Positions 45,249 to 56,070 of a stretch of 64,000 nt of DNA are shown one piece after another. The DNA comes from Pseudoips prasinana (taxonomy: Eukaryota > Arthropoda > Insecta > Lepidoptera > Nolidae). Position numbers and translations under genes: made by a program. The notes beneath the pieces are model-generated. The model was given only the letters and a program-made list of their open reading frames with translations. It made no database searches and had not been told where the DNA came from. Position 1 is the stretch's first letter, and every line of letters begins with the position of its first letter. The stretch is from contig OX621234.1 of NCBI GenBank assembly GCA_951640165.1, positions 25,548,549 through 25,612,548 on the forward strand, in the 5' to 3' direction.

Positions 45249-45486
45249 AAACAGTTTGAGTCTACGCCATGAAATAAATATATATTTAGCTTAGGTTTCT
45301 ATGAGAGCCTATTTCAATAGTTTTAGGAGGATTTACTGCATAACTTCAGGCAGCCATCCATAATCCTTACATTTTTATAATGTGTGGACGTAAGGTAACT
45401 ATATCTATACATAGCTATATATATATAGTCACACACCTAAGCTAAATATATGTATTTATTTCATGGTGTAAACTCAAACTGTTAAG
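45249..45486. mobile_element. foldback element with about 48-bp inverted termini
   Basis: The left end 'aacagtttgagtctacgccatgaaataaatatatatttagcttaggt' and the reverse complement of the right end agree at all but a few positions. The element is about 238 bp in total. The middle has a (TA)n run. This is probably a MITE. A TA or TTAA target duplication is possible but the outer boundary is ambiguous. Confidence 0.85.
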
Positions 45487-46943
45487 CGCCAACATAATGT
45501 CGCCAACCTCAGTATGAGCACAAAATAAAGATTGTTACTTTGTGAAGAAAATTATCCTTGTTAAGACACTTTCTTTAAATATATTAACGTAGTCACGCTA
45601 TAAAGTTCACAATAGCTAGGGCAGAATATCCAGATAGACCTTTGATTTCATTTTCCCAAACGTGCGTACTAGTACTTCCCAAATATTAAAAATGTTCTAA
45701 ATCTTCTTTTACCTTGACCACTCTAAATCCAAGCGCACTCTTGTGGTCTCTAACGTAATACGGATTGTGCGCTTCCGGCTCTTCAATTTACACGTACGGT
45801 CGCAACTAAACTGCCCATTGATATAGACATTGTCGTAAGCACAAATTAAGTGCCTCGTGGATACATGTCCATCATGAATACAATTTGCCTGGAACGCATC
45901 GGCACGCTTCGATTTCTAAATTAAAACAGATGACAGAATTTATTCAACCAAAACATTTCGGTGAACCTCTTTAACGTAGATGGAAGGGTTCCAATATCTG
46001 TGTTCACTTTACTCCAACTGTGACCGCAGTGTGGTCACAAGCTGCTATCGTTTACGTCGTGGTCATGAGTTATCACTCGTGACGGCCTTGAACTAGATCG
46101 CCCGGAAGTGCCGGTTTTCCGGTGACATCTTCCTCTCACTTACCCTTTTCATCACTCCATACACAGGCAACACATGGTGTAGTTATATTCCTTGCTTCAT
46201 AAAGATATATAGTTTGAAATCGACGAAAGTTCAACATGACGCATTTCTTAATGACGACGTTGAAATGTTTATTTCTTAGTTGTTCTTCATATACTGACTC
46301 AGGGCGATGGTGTACATATTGTACAACATTGTACCAGGCAGTGGACCAAGGTAACTTATTCATAAATACATACACTTTCAATATTCTAATATAACCATTA
46401 CCATACAGAGATTATATTTTAGTCGTCAAAGAGAAAATGTTTGAAAAATATTAATTAAAATTGAAAACAACTAATCTAAATATTAATTTAAATGAGTTTT
46501 TAATTCAAAATTAAACCACTTTTTAATTTCATTTGTCAGTTCATCTGTGCTTGTACTTGGACTGGGAACGATTAAAGAAATCTATACTTGGGTCCCGAAC
46601 TTATACCATGTTGTCAAAAAAAAAGCCCTCTTGCAGGTGTAGCATTTATCTTCCTCCCTATCTAACAAGCGATATCATTAACTTTCGCTACCTTTTTTAT
46701 ATAAACCAAGTAAGATATTCTGGACTTCATGTAAAGAAAACCCATGATGTTTATCTAAAATCAGGCATAATACACAATAATATTGCATTTTACATATTTT
46801 TAAGACATTTTCTATCTTTTTATAATAACTAATTTGTATTAATTGATTCCATTTATGTAAATGTGAATTTTAAATAAAAATTATATAAACTTGACCAACC
46901 TTTTTAAATAGTAACACGTTAAAATACTTACGCTTATTTGTTT
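45487..46943. other. AT-rich DNA, nothing supported
   Basis: The frames at 46136-46381 (minus) and 46533-46832 (plus) have no domain. A balanced patch at 45740-45920 and 46020-46135 has no repeat partner and might be unique functional DNA, but the evidence is weak. Confidence 0.4.
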
Positions 46944-46964
46944 TTCTTTTATTTACAGGTAAGT
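46925..46964 (+). promoter_or_regulatory. candidate recursive-splice (ratchet) site
   Basis: A branchpoint-like TACTTAC (46925-46931) is followed by a pyrimidine run TTTGTTTTTCTTTTATTTACAG, ending at 46958. It is followed without a gap by GTAAGTAG. An acceptor fused to a donor (CAG|GTAAGT) is the definition of a ratchet point, known from long introns of flies. The branchpoint-to-AG distance of about 28 nt is normal. No exon is recognised nearby. If real, it puts the window inside a plus-strand intron. Confidence 0.55.
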
Positions 46965-47870
46965 AGCATCGAGTAAGCGGAGTTGTGACACGAATGTTGT
47001 AAGTACGAATCTATTAAGAGGCTGACAAGGACCCAATAATTAGAAGTCCATGCATGGATTTAAATAGATAATACTTGAGCCTTAAAAGCCACCTAGGCTT
47101 TAAAAGGACAAAAATAAGTTTAAATAGAGTTAACCAAAACTAGCAAATTTTTTGAATATAGTTATCCGCAACTTAATTTTTTTTATTAATTGAAAATGAA
47201 CAGACAAATTCACTGAAAATTAAAAATCACATAAAAAATTGTACTACTTATTTGATAAAGTTATACGTGATGTATTTATAAAAAAAAATGAGGAGAAAAA
47301 GGTTTCTTAATGAAGAACATTAAACATAAGAAATGAAGATAATGTAAGGTGCATAATAAATAGTTCAGGGAAGAACAATGCAAATGTCAAGTTTCATGTA
47401 TAAGCTAGATTCGTTTGTATGGGTTTCTGCCCTCACAAATGCTACGTAAACTAACCGAGATTCAAAAGTCCAATTTGTATGTTTATACAGGATTATTTAC
47501 TCAACATGTTAACAGAAATTATTTAAACCCTAAACGCAGTTCAGTATTGCAGTAATACATGTAAAGCTTTAAAACTCCCAAAGTAATCGAAATAAACAAT
47601 ATAACTAGACTCTTGTTACATTGGGGTGGGCAAGCCTTCCATCCAGAAAGAGCTCGTAATAAATAAATAGGTTCCTCGAAATAATCGACGACGAGTCGCC
47701 TCGTATACTGTAATACGCGATGAAGTGGATAAGGCGTAATACGCGTTGACAGGTTCTGTGATGACCTACAATTTCCAAAGATAGACGATCTGAAAGATCT
47801 CTTGTTTTAACCAGCGGTGAACACTAATTTAGGCTTAGAAAGAAACTTAAATAAAACTCATATTATACTA
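46965..47870. other. AT-rich DNA, nothing supported
   Basis: A second GTAAGT lies near 46999, which would make a 40-nt mini-exon with the acceptor at 46958. No other feature is seen. Confidence 0.45.
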
Positions 47871-48098
47871 CTGTTGGCGTGGTTGGCAAATGGTTGCTTT
47901 TCACGCCGAAGGTCGTGGGTTCGATTCCCACCTGTCTGTTTGTTCTGATTCTGGATGTAATTACAAAAGTATGTATTTACAAAAGAAATGTAGTATATGT
48001 ATGTAGTATATCAGTTATCTGATTTCCATAGTACAAGCTCTGCTTAGTTTGAGATCAGATGGCCGTAGTAAATAATGTCCCAGGATATTATTATTATA
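47871..48098 (+). mobile_element. tRNA-derived SINE, family A (copy 3)
   Basis: It starts CTGTTGGCGTGGTTGGCAAA and has box B GGGTTCGATTCCCACC. The segment after box B is partly deleted (it goes to 'tgtctgtttgttctgattctggatg'). The rest is the standard body, ending 'gtcccaggatattattatt'. An internal 'gtatatgtatgtagtata' duplication is present. Confidence 0.9.
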
Positions 48099-48137
48099 TT
48101 ACCTCTAATTCGATTAAATGAGCTCTATCTTATTTGA

Positions 48138-48780
48138 TATTCGCTGTGCCCGCGACGTCTGCCGCAGATTTTGTAATGACTCCGTAAATGTTACATCAGA
48201 ATATCTTTAATATTATACGTCTTGTCGCAAACTTACAAAACATTCACTTAAACCTTACATATTGCCATACATACTTTCATCCCCTATCCGCTATTGTTAT
48301 TTTACAACATTGAAGATAAAACTTTTACATACTTTGAATGTCACAGGCCCGTTTGCGTGGTTGGTAAATGTTTGCTTTTCACGCCGGCGGTCGTAAGTTC
48401 GATTCCCACTCGGGACATGAGAGTCTGGGTATAATTTCATATAAGTATGTATTTACAAAAAAAAATGTATATGTAGTATATCAATTATCTGTTTTCCATA
48501 GTACAAGCTCTGCTTATTTTTGGATCAGATGGCCGTGTGTAAATAATGTCTAAGAGCTAATAAAAATAAGTTTCAACTCTAAACATGACTATGCTTCCAT
48601 ACAACTTTTCATACCCCTCTTTCAAGCCCGTACAATCCTTTTTTCGCATTAAAAAGTAGCCTACGTCCTTTCTCAGGCTACTGAGGTACCAAATTTGATT
48701 TAAATTGTTTCTTTAGTTTTGGCGTGAAAGCACAACAGACAGACAGAGTGACTTTCGCATTGGAGGTGTTGAGTGTTAGC
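48138..48780 (-). mobile_element. repeat of the Helitron-like class, split by a SINE
   Basis: The left edge 'gctgtgcccgcgacgtctgccgc' corresponds to the GC-rich 3' end (minus strand) of the class seen at 39495 and 43101. The right part has 'aaaaagtagcctacgtcctttctcaggctactgaggtaccaaatttgatt', then 'ttggcgtgaaagcacaacagacagacagagtgactttcgcatt', the usual body and 5' side. The SINE at 48346-48549 sits between the two halves, so the host repeat is older. Confidence 0.65.
48346..48549 (+). mobile_element. tRNA-derived SINE, family A (copy 4), nested
   Basis: It begins GGCCCGTTTGCGTGGTTGGT. Box B is slightly mutated (AAGTTCGATTCCCACTC). The body is complete with a short internal deletion and ends 'gtgtgtaaataatgtc'. 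The 61-codon frame across it is incidental. It interrupts the older repeat at 48138-48780. Confidence 0.9.
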
Positions 48781-48888
48781 TGTGACCAAGCAATAAAAGA
48801 TGAAAAAGGTGATTATGGTGCCGTTCACATTTGAATTCATAATAATTTGAATTTAAATAACCAACATTTGAAACTTATTATGTGTGTA

Positions 48889-49060
48889 TGCACGTGTGGC
48901 GCAGTGGTTAAGATAGTCGCCTAGCCACTTTGTGTCCTGGGTTCGATTCCCGCGTAGGACAACTATTTTAGTGACCCATAAAGAGTTTACCTGAGTCTGG
49001 ATGTACTTTGTGTCCGTCAATTGTTTGTTTGTAAAGGACTGTATGCTTTGTCTTTAAATC
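48889..49060 (+). mobile_element. tRNA-derived SINE, family B (copy 5)
   Basis: Box A TGGCGCAGTGG (near 48896) and box B GGGTTCGATTCCCGC are both intact. They are followed by 'gtaggacaactattttagtgacccataaagagttt', in which the family hairpin is decayed, and 'ctgagtctggatgtactttgtgtccgtcaattg'. It ends near 'gtaaaggac'. Confidence 0.92.
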
Positions 49061-49842
49061 TAAACTGTGTTATTGCAACTCCCTAAGTGGTCCATTATTT
49101 AGTTTCCTCGCCAAAAGTCGTAGTCGTAGAATCATAGTAAATACTATGTTTCATGAAAAATTCAGCTTAGCCATTTATTATTCAAACTTAGCCATTCTGT
49201 ACATACTACTCTTTTTTTAAAAGTTGGTGTCTGGTGGTTTTTGGTCAAAGAAACTTGGTTGGTTTCTTAGTGCCATTGTCATTAAGGCCATTAATTTAGT
49301 ATAATTTAGTTGCTTTTCTTCATTTATTTTAAATAATCGCTGTCTCTTATAAAATAAAATCAAAAGTCGGCACATATACCTAGTTAGGCCTTTACAAGCT
49401 GTATCTACTCTATTGCTTTTGAGTCGTACAGCCGACTCCACGTTGTTGGAACAAATCTGACTTAAGTAGTCGTAGTAGTAGGCAATAAGGCCGACATTCG
49501 TAATGGGACTGCATCCACTGACGTAGCATCGACTCTACAACAGTCGATTGTTTAAAAATGTATGTGCATCAAACTGATTGCATATCGACAAAATGTCGTA
49601 CCTTTCTCTTTCAGAATGTTTTATGAGATCTTCGTAACGACTGGTACATACATTTCGTAGATACAACATGTAATTAATGAATTAGGTACACAGGACTACT
49701 TGCGAAGTGACGTCCAAAGGTAAAATTTAAGAACCCCATGTTGAGGGGTCTCCGAATAACGTTATGTGTTCCAGCTTTAAAAAATAGAAGCAGAGGAAAA
49801 TCCTTCAAAAAAAAATTGTAAAAAAATTTCATTCCTTTAGTA
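49061..49842. other. AT-rich DNA, nothing supported
   Basis: A 74-codon minus frame (49217-49441) has no recognised domain. No other feature is seen. Confidence 0.45.
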
Positions 49843-49965
49843 GACGTGGTTGGTAAATGCTTGTTTTTCGTGCCGCAGGTCGTGGGTTCGATTCCCACAA
49901 AAGGCTTATATTTGTGTGCATGAACGTGTGTATCAGGTGGCAGTGTGCGAATAATGTACCAGGAG
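49843..49965 (+). mobile_element. tRNA-derived SINE, family A (copy 5), internally deleted
   Basis: The head is 'agacgtggttggtaaatgcttgtttttcgtgccgcagg' with box B GGGTTCGATTCCCAC. It jumps from 'gtgcatgaacgtgtgtatcag' directly to the 3' end 'gtgtgcgaataatgtaccagga'. The central body, with 'acaaaagaaa' and 'ctggtttccatag', is missing. Confidence 0.88.
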
Positions 49966-50489
49966 ATTACATACACTCATGGAATATACTCGGGGCTGAT
50001 TCGGATCCCTCAATTTGGTAGTTAATTTTCAAGTGGCTCCCTTTATATTATTGCTTATAATTTTTATCGCCATTTTCTTCTCTTCAATTGGAGACTATTT
50101 ATGGCTTACTTTCGTAAGTGTGCGTAAGCTGACTAACTATTTACCCTCTTTCATAATCCGCTCTCAAGCAGTAAGACTGACGCTTCGGCGCGACTGTATT
50201 AGTTCCACGAAAATATATCAACTCTATCTTCCTGACTACAGGCTACATTTCATTATTGTCTCCTTAAAAATTGCTTAACACTTTTAGGATGGATCTGGGA
50301 AACCTAACCAAAGTTTCAGTAATAATGTTTGTATTAGAATACACTTTGACCTTAACAGCGTCTTTATTACGAAGGCAGTAAGAATAATTTTCGTGGTGCA
50401 AGTGTATTTCACTGACATAACAACTACTGCACCCAGTCATTTTCATTTACGGTACGTTACAGTCACCATACATTTGTAATGTGAACTTT
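49966..50489. other. AT-rich DNA, nothing supported
   Basis: An 87-codon plus frame (50015-50278) has a hydrophobic start but also lies in unique AT-rich DNA. No domain or gene signal is convincing. Confidence 0.4.
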
Positions 50490-50950
50490 TAAAGGGGGTA
50501 TTATGAGAAGGCCGTGACTCAAACGGTGCGTTATCTCGATTCCCCATTGAACCCCCGCAAAAATCTCACGGTCCCCCGGCCCCCTTCTATTTTCTAATTG
50601 AGCGGTCCGAACGCACCCTCAATTAGCCCGCCACGTGTGAAGTAGGCACTGGAGCAGGGCCGAACAGATAAAAACCCGCTCCTTCACTGCAACGATCGAT
50701 CGTGGACACAAAAAGAACAATACGAAGTGCATCGCCTTTTTTCGAAGTCGGGCGGGGTGGGGTGCAGGGAGGGGTGGCGTGCCCCCGACCCGACTCGAGT
50801 GCTTAACGCGCCTGGAAAGTGCTTTTCGGGCGGTAGCTGACAGAAAGGCGTCAACGGCACCTACTGTATCTAGGAATTAGCTTTGAGACTCGTTCTTGAC
50901 GGCTCGAGGGCTGTCGTAGACGGGTCACATACTTATTTATATATTATACG
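50490..50950. promoter_or_regulatory. candidate cis-regulatory block 6 with homeodomain dyad and E-box
   Basis: This is a GC-rich, transposon-free block. CTAATTGAG (50594-50602) and its exact complement CTCAATTAG (50618-50626) flank a 15-nt spacer. A CACGTG E-box follows at 50632-50637, and a 12-bp palindrome ACGATCGATCGT is at 50692-50703. A C/G-rich run lies at 50745-50790. No frame of note occurs. An enhancer or promoter role is inferred from motif organisation. Confidence 0.45.
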
Positions 50951-51202
50951 GTGTTTGTTTGCTACGTTAAGATGTGCGTTTGTCTGCGTCTAGTGACAAG
51001 TTTATTAATAATAATAAAAAATCGGATACAGTATGTTAGATTGTTGAACAAATATCAATAAAACTAAACGATATTCTTGTAGGGGAAGGTAATCTTTATT
51101 TCTGTTTATTTTGAAATCTTATTGTGTTACAAATTATGAGTTTAATATGTAAATTAAACTCCTTAAGTTTCACCCAATATCTATGATAATCAATTTATCA
51201 TA
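50951..51202. other. AT-rich spacer
   Basis: I see no feature. Confidence 0.5.
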
Positions 51203-51374
51203 TTAATATTATAAATGCGGAAGTTTTTGAGTAAGGATGTATGGATGTATTTCTTACTCTTTCACGCAAAAACGAAAGAACGTATTTTAATGAAACTTTA
51301 TAGTAATATAGTTCATATATCCGAATAACGCATAGGCTATAATTTACAAAGTTTAACACGAATGAAACAGCTAG
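51203..51374 (+). mobile_element. short Helitron-like repeat
   Basis: It starts 'atattaatattataaatgcggaag', continues 'atgtatttcttactctttcacgcaaaaac' and 'aataacgcataggctataatttacaaagttt', and ends 'gaaacagCTAG'. The same order, with more divergence, is at 59698-59870. It is one of the commonest non-coding repeats in Lepidoptera. Confidence 0.75.
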
Positions 51375-52145
51375 GTCTAAAATAACTTTCCATACAACAG
51401 TATCAATCAGCTAAATAATATAATAATAAATAATTCTAATTATTCAATCCATCATTTTCTTTCGAGAATGAATATACTGTATACCTCGCTTTTACTCGTA
51501 AAAAAATGTCATATTATCTTAAGATATGTTTGATCTGTGTCATTTAAATGTTATTTGACAACTGCGTGAATAAGACAAAATATGTCTTAAAGCTAGTCTG
51601 TTCCTATAGGGAAGGCGGTTGACGTTGTTGTCTTTAAGACATACATGTGTACTTAATATTGGATAGGTACTTAATAATGTATTAAATAATTTTCAAAACG
51701 ATTGATATGATTTGTCTTTGACCTTCGACGGAGATATATATAAAAATAAATTAGTATTTTAATTAATATGCTTCAATCAATGACCTAAATAGGATATTTA
51801 TTTAGGGTGCTAATTAAACAGACCTCTTTTGAATAGCATTATCCGCCTCTAAAAATTTACATTGCCATCTAAATTACTAAGTCGGCCAAAATTAAGGAGC
51901 GTCTGAATTATACTATCTAAGCCACTAGTTACCTTCTATGTAAGGCACTCAGAATGGTGGTTATTTCACCTAAAACCATTGAGATATAATATCTCGTGCC
52001 GAATAAATATTTTTGTATTTATTATAAAATAACATATGATGTCACCTGAAAAATTCACAAAGCTCAAAAAATTGTGATCTTTTAATACTTTCCTTCAATC
52101 TTCACTAACTAACAATAGTGTATCTAGCGCTAGATGGTCACAGTT
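51375..52145. other. AT-rich DNA, nothing supported
   Basis: I see no feature. Confidence 0.5.
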
Positions 52146-52182
52146 CTAACCTAACCTAATCTCACCCTAATCTAACCTAGTC
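52143..52182. repeat. short telomere-like CCTAA tract
   Basis: 'tctaacctaacctaatctcaccctaatctaacctag' is a degenerate run of CCTAA, the complement of the insect telomere unit TTAGG. It is short and interrupted. A 12-bp hairpin TCAAGTAAAGAT/ATCTTTACTTGA follows at about 52198-52232. Confidence 0.6.
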
Positions 52183-52239
52183 TAATTTATAAAGAAGGTC
52201 AAGTAAAGATAATTGTTGATCTTTACTTGATACTTTCTT

Positions 52240-53088
52240 TAGAATATTTAGTTGACGTTGTAAAAAACACGAGTTACTTTATTAGAGGCTATTTAACTTT
52301 CCCGTGGCTTAGTTATAAAATGAGAAGTTTGATCACGTGGCCAATAAAGAAATATATATAATAATTACTCATTTATTTACATCATTCGTTACGTTATTGT
52401 AATTTTCGTAGAAATATCTAATATTTTTTATAATAAAATGTTTACACGCTAATATTGAAGCTTTTAAAAGTAAAATATTTATTTCAATTCAGTCACGTAT
52501 TTTTCTAATTCATCCATTACAACAAATATAATTTTGGTTTAGTATTGGATAGTTTAAACAACGAACTAAAAGTGAGTAAGGATATTATATAAAGGTAAAT
52601 ATATTTTTTCCATTCCATTTCCAATGCAAACAAATATCATCATTCGCATTAAATATTGAAAACGGTTCATTTGATCTGGTTCATTAAACCGTTAAGTATC
52701 TATGTCGAACGATCAATCTATTAGTAATATGCCTATAATAAAATTTGCCAATTAATGATGACAGGCTTTATATTAATCTTCTTGATGGTTGTATGCTTAG
52801 GCATATAAGTTAAAGATATTTTTTTACCTAAAATTCTCAGCAATAGTAGGTAGCGATAATAAATTCCATTATAATTAATAATAATGTAGGTAATCAATTA
52901 TTATTATTATAATATGGCCGCCACCCAGCGCTTCGCCATTAATATAAATACATACATATAATCAAATCTTTTATATGCGTGAAGTGTTAATAACATAGTA
53001 TTTACAAAAATCAGGTTTTTAAATTTTTACAATTCTCTCATTTACCCGATATATAATATCAATAATAATTATTATCCTTCGACATTAA
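52240..53088. other. AT-rich DNA, nothing supported
   Basis: Very AT-rich. I see no gene or repeat partner. Confidence 0.5.
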
Positions 53089-53361
53089 ATTATTCTTATT
53101 CTTATTCTTATTCTTATTATTCCCAACGGTTCTCTGAACCCAAACTAAGCGGAGGTTGTACTACGGAAACCAGATAACTAATATACTACTTTTCTTTTGT
53201 AAATACATACTTATATAGATAATTACACCCAGACTCAAGACAAACAGAAGTGTTCATGCACACAAATATCTATCCTGGGTGGACTTGAACCCATGACATG
53301 CGGGATGTAAAGCAAGCATAAAATTTACCACAGCATTTTACACATTAGCCACAGGCTCGTC
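53089..53361 (-). mobile_element. tRNA-derived SINE, family A (copy 6) with hexamer tail
   Basis: On the minus strand the head starts GACGAGCCTG at 53361. Box B is mutated (GGGTTCAAGTCCACCC), followed by 'aggatagatatttgtgtgcatgaac' and the body with 'acaaaagaaaag' and 'atctggtttccgtag'. It ends 'gggaat', passing into an (AATAAG)n tail (53089-53118). It is more diverged in the head than the others. Confidence 0.88.
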
Positions 53362-54536
53362 AAAAAACATAATCATTATTATTCGTGTTATATTTGTAAA
53401 TAACTTTGAAATGTCACATTTCAATATTTACCGTGCTGAGATATGCCTACCAAACGAAAACACATATTTTCTTTAAATATTCAAATATACCTGTTATTTA
53501 AATTGGGAAGATTATAGAAAAGCAACTGTTATAAAAAAAGTTCCCAAAGTCACACATTTAAAACATACCATACGAAACACGAATACGGAGAATTTCTTCT
53601 AATTTTAATAAATTATATTAATTTTAAATTACATTTAACAAAAGTAATTCCTTTACTTTCGTTACCTCTAAAAAAACCTCAACCTCAAAACCATCTAAAA
53701 CGTAATAAATAAAGTGTGTGTGCAATTCACACACGGCAAAAGTGAAATTTCAGAAAAATACCTCCCAGGAATTGAGATCAATATCGAGTTCAGGTTCCTA
53801 TGTAAGTATAATCATAATAAATAAATTAAAAAACGTTCGTTAACATGCTACTATCGACAAACCGCATTTTCAAAAAGTACGAACTTATTTTATTTATATT
53901 TTAAGTTTTTAGTCACAATTAAGGATGTGAAGTTGGATGCTCTCTGTGCAAGTTGTCATTCCATGGTTTCTCTTTTTCTGACAGAGCACCTTGTGTGACA
54001 ACTGACACGTCAGCCGGCCACAAAAATTGCCGATAATTTGCCTGATTGCTTGTTATGTCTCCTGTCCTTTGTTCAATTTTCATAGAGATTTGTTCTGTTC
54101 ACAAAAGTAAACGTTGTTGCTACTATTAACAGAAACGAGATACAAATTTGATTGTGAGTTGGAGTAGTAAAAAGGATAATTTTTAAATTTCTCATTTATT
54201 ATTTTAATAACTCTGAACTTTATATGTCGGTCCTAGATTAAAAATAATCTTGATAATTAACTAACTAAAGTCAAGCCTTAGGACTGTCTAAATGACTTCC
54301 CCAATGTGACATTTCTATACGTGGGTTCACTTAACCTTTTATAATATATGTAGAATAAAAACTTAATGGCATATAATAAACATAATCACTGAAAAGTTCA
54401 AGTGAGCATCAGTTCAGTTAGTTTAGTTCAGTCATCAGTTTAGTTAGAAACAAAGTCACGTCATAAAAATAAAATAATTATAAGCTCGGGTTCTCTTTTT
54501 GGTTTTGCAAAAAAATATCTACATAATTGTTAAATG
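53362..54536. other. AT-rich DNA, nothing supported
   Basis: A run of 'agttcagttagtttagttcagtcatcagtttagttag' at about 54413-54449 is low-complexity. No gene is seen. Confidence 0.5.
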
Positions 54537-54745
54537 ATCATCCTGATATCGTCAACTGCTGGACATAGGTTCCTCCGAAGCTTTCTAAAACGTTGTCAAT
54601 TGGAAGAGTTTGCCTTAGTCACCGCGCTCGGCAAGTGAGTTGGTGACCGCAGCTAGGTGGTAGTTAGTACACAAGGGGCGCCAGCTACCTTGTGTATTCT
54701 TTAGTCACCTTTTACAACACCCACGGCATGAAGAAGAAGAAGTAC
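54537..54745 (-). mobile_element. RTE-tail-like retroposon, family D (copy 3)
   Basis: The plus strand shows 'atcgtcaactgctggacatagg', then 'gcgctcggcaagtgagttggtgaccgcagctaggtggtag', then 'tagtcaccttttacaacacccacgg'. These are modules of the family seen at 2070 and 19848, with a different middle. It reads on the minus strand. No TSD was recognised. Confidence 0.7.
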
Positions 54746-55805
54746 ATTTATTCGACATGGCATGGCATGGTGTAACACTGTTATTCTTTCTGGACTGAGA
54801 ACCACACGGTATGTACGTATACCATGTACCATGATTGCCACGTGGAATAAAATATTAATATAGTAGGCACTTTAACAGAATGTAAACTTTGCATTCGCCC
54901 CAAAATTGAAGAGAATCTCTCGCGTTTATCCTGTATTGTAATTTACCGGTCAATTCGAAACTAAAGGCGGTGTCGGAAACACGACGTAAGGCGTTTCCCG
55001 GAACTATCGGTTCCGGTCGGATCCAAACGGTTCCGTCCAAGTTGCACGAGATGGGATTATGTAAGATCGGTGTGCCAGTGATGAAGGGCTGGCACGTTTC
55101 ATAAGTAAAATCAATTGTTACATTTCAACAGTAGGCCGATACGAACAACGGCTTGTGGACATCACCTGTCACGCGACATACTGATATGTACAAATTGCAT
55201 ACCTACCGGTATTGTATTGAAACTTGCCATCAGATCACAGTGACAATTTGGAATTAAGGTTTAACCCAATAGGTCAAGATTATAGATCTTATTCTGCTTA
55301 AAAATACATATTTTTGTATCAAAATCGGATTGAAAACCTAGAACCCCAATGCAACGCCAACTGCAAAGGTTTATTGTGAATAACTGTAGTGTAGCCGCAA
55401 CTATCATGTATCAGATATGGTATTATATTCGGAGTTAACTTTCTTGTAATTGTCTTACTATTAAATGTAAAGGTAAAATGAAGAAAAACGATCGGCAGCC
55501 CTATAAGGTTTAAAATTGACGCATGCAAGTGTTATTACCTGTGTGAACCCAATAACGGCTTCGTTATTCTATATACCCGTAGGTACAAACGCTAATACCT
55601 CGTAATCCGGTGGGCCAACTTGTCTTCATTTCAATGCAATCTCGGCCATTGCTCGTGCGACAGATAAGCAGATAAAGAGATTCAATTGAACAGATTGAAT
55701 GATTGGTAATAGGACTATACTAATAAATAATATTATATTCTTAAGAAAATCTTTCCGAGCGTTCCTTTGTAAGAGTACTTTAATGTTAGTAGACTTTTAC
55801 ACAAT
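54746..55805. other. mostly unique DNA; one balanced patch
   Basis: 54880-55060 is balanced in composition with repeated 'ggttcc' and 'cggttccg' words (61-codon minus frame, no domain). It may be functional but lacks a clear signature. The remainder is AT-rich. Confidence 0.4.
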
Positions 55806-55809
55806 TTGA

Positions 55810-56070
55810 GAAACAGGTATTTATTTAAAGCTTTAATATATTCAATTACTTTAAAGAGTAAGTACTCCAAGGTGACCAGGGTCAAATCAAGTCAAATCAC
55901 GGGTCCATCAAGAAAGGGTTATTTGGGATTTTCTGATAACCAGCCCGGCGCCGGCGTCCGAAAGTTGCCGATATTATATGATCATTTCTTGGGAAGCACG
56001 ACAAAGTGTCGTTCCTGCGCCAGATTTCGCCGCGGTAAAGTCTGATAGCCATCCCATCGGATTATTAGAA
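55810..56070. promoter_or_regulatory. candidate cis-regulatory block 7 with nuclear-receptor half-sites
   Basis: TCCAAGGTGA at about 55866 resembles an extended (FTZ-F1/ERR-like) half-site. GGGTCA (55879-55884) and AAGTCA (55889-55894) form a direct repeat with a 4-nt spacer, within a tandem 10-mer GTCAAATCAA/GTCAAATCAC. A GC-rich part with GGCGCCGGCG follows. The 79-codon frame overlapping it has no domain. The role is inferred. Confidence 0.35.

Noticed and set aside
50015..50278. Possible small secreted or membrane protein (87 codons, hydrophobic start)
   Set aside because: The hydrophobic start is explained by AT-rich codons. There is no Kozak-like context, splice site or homology that I can see.
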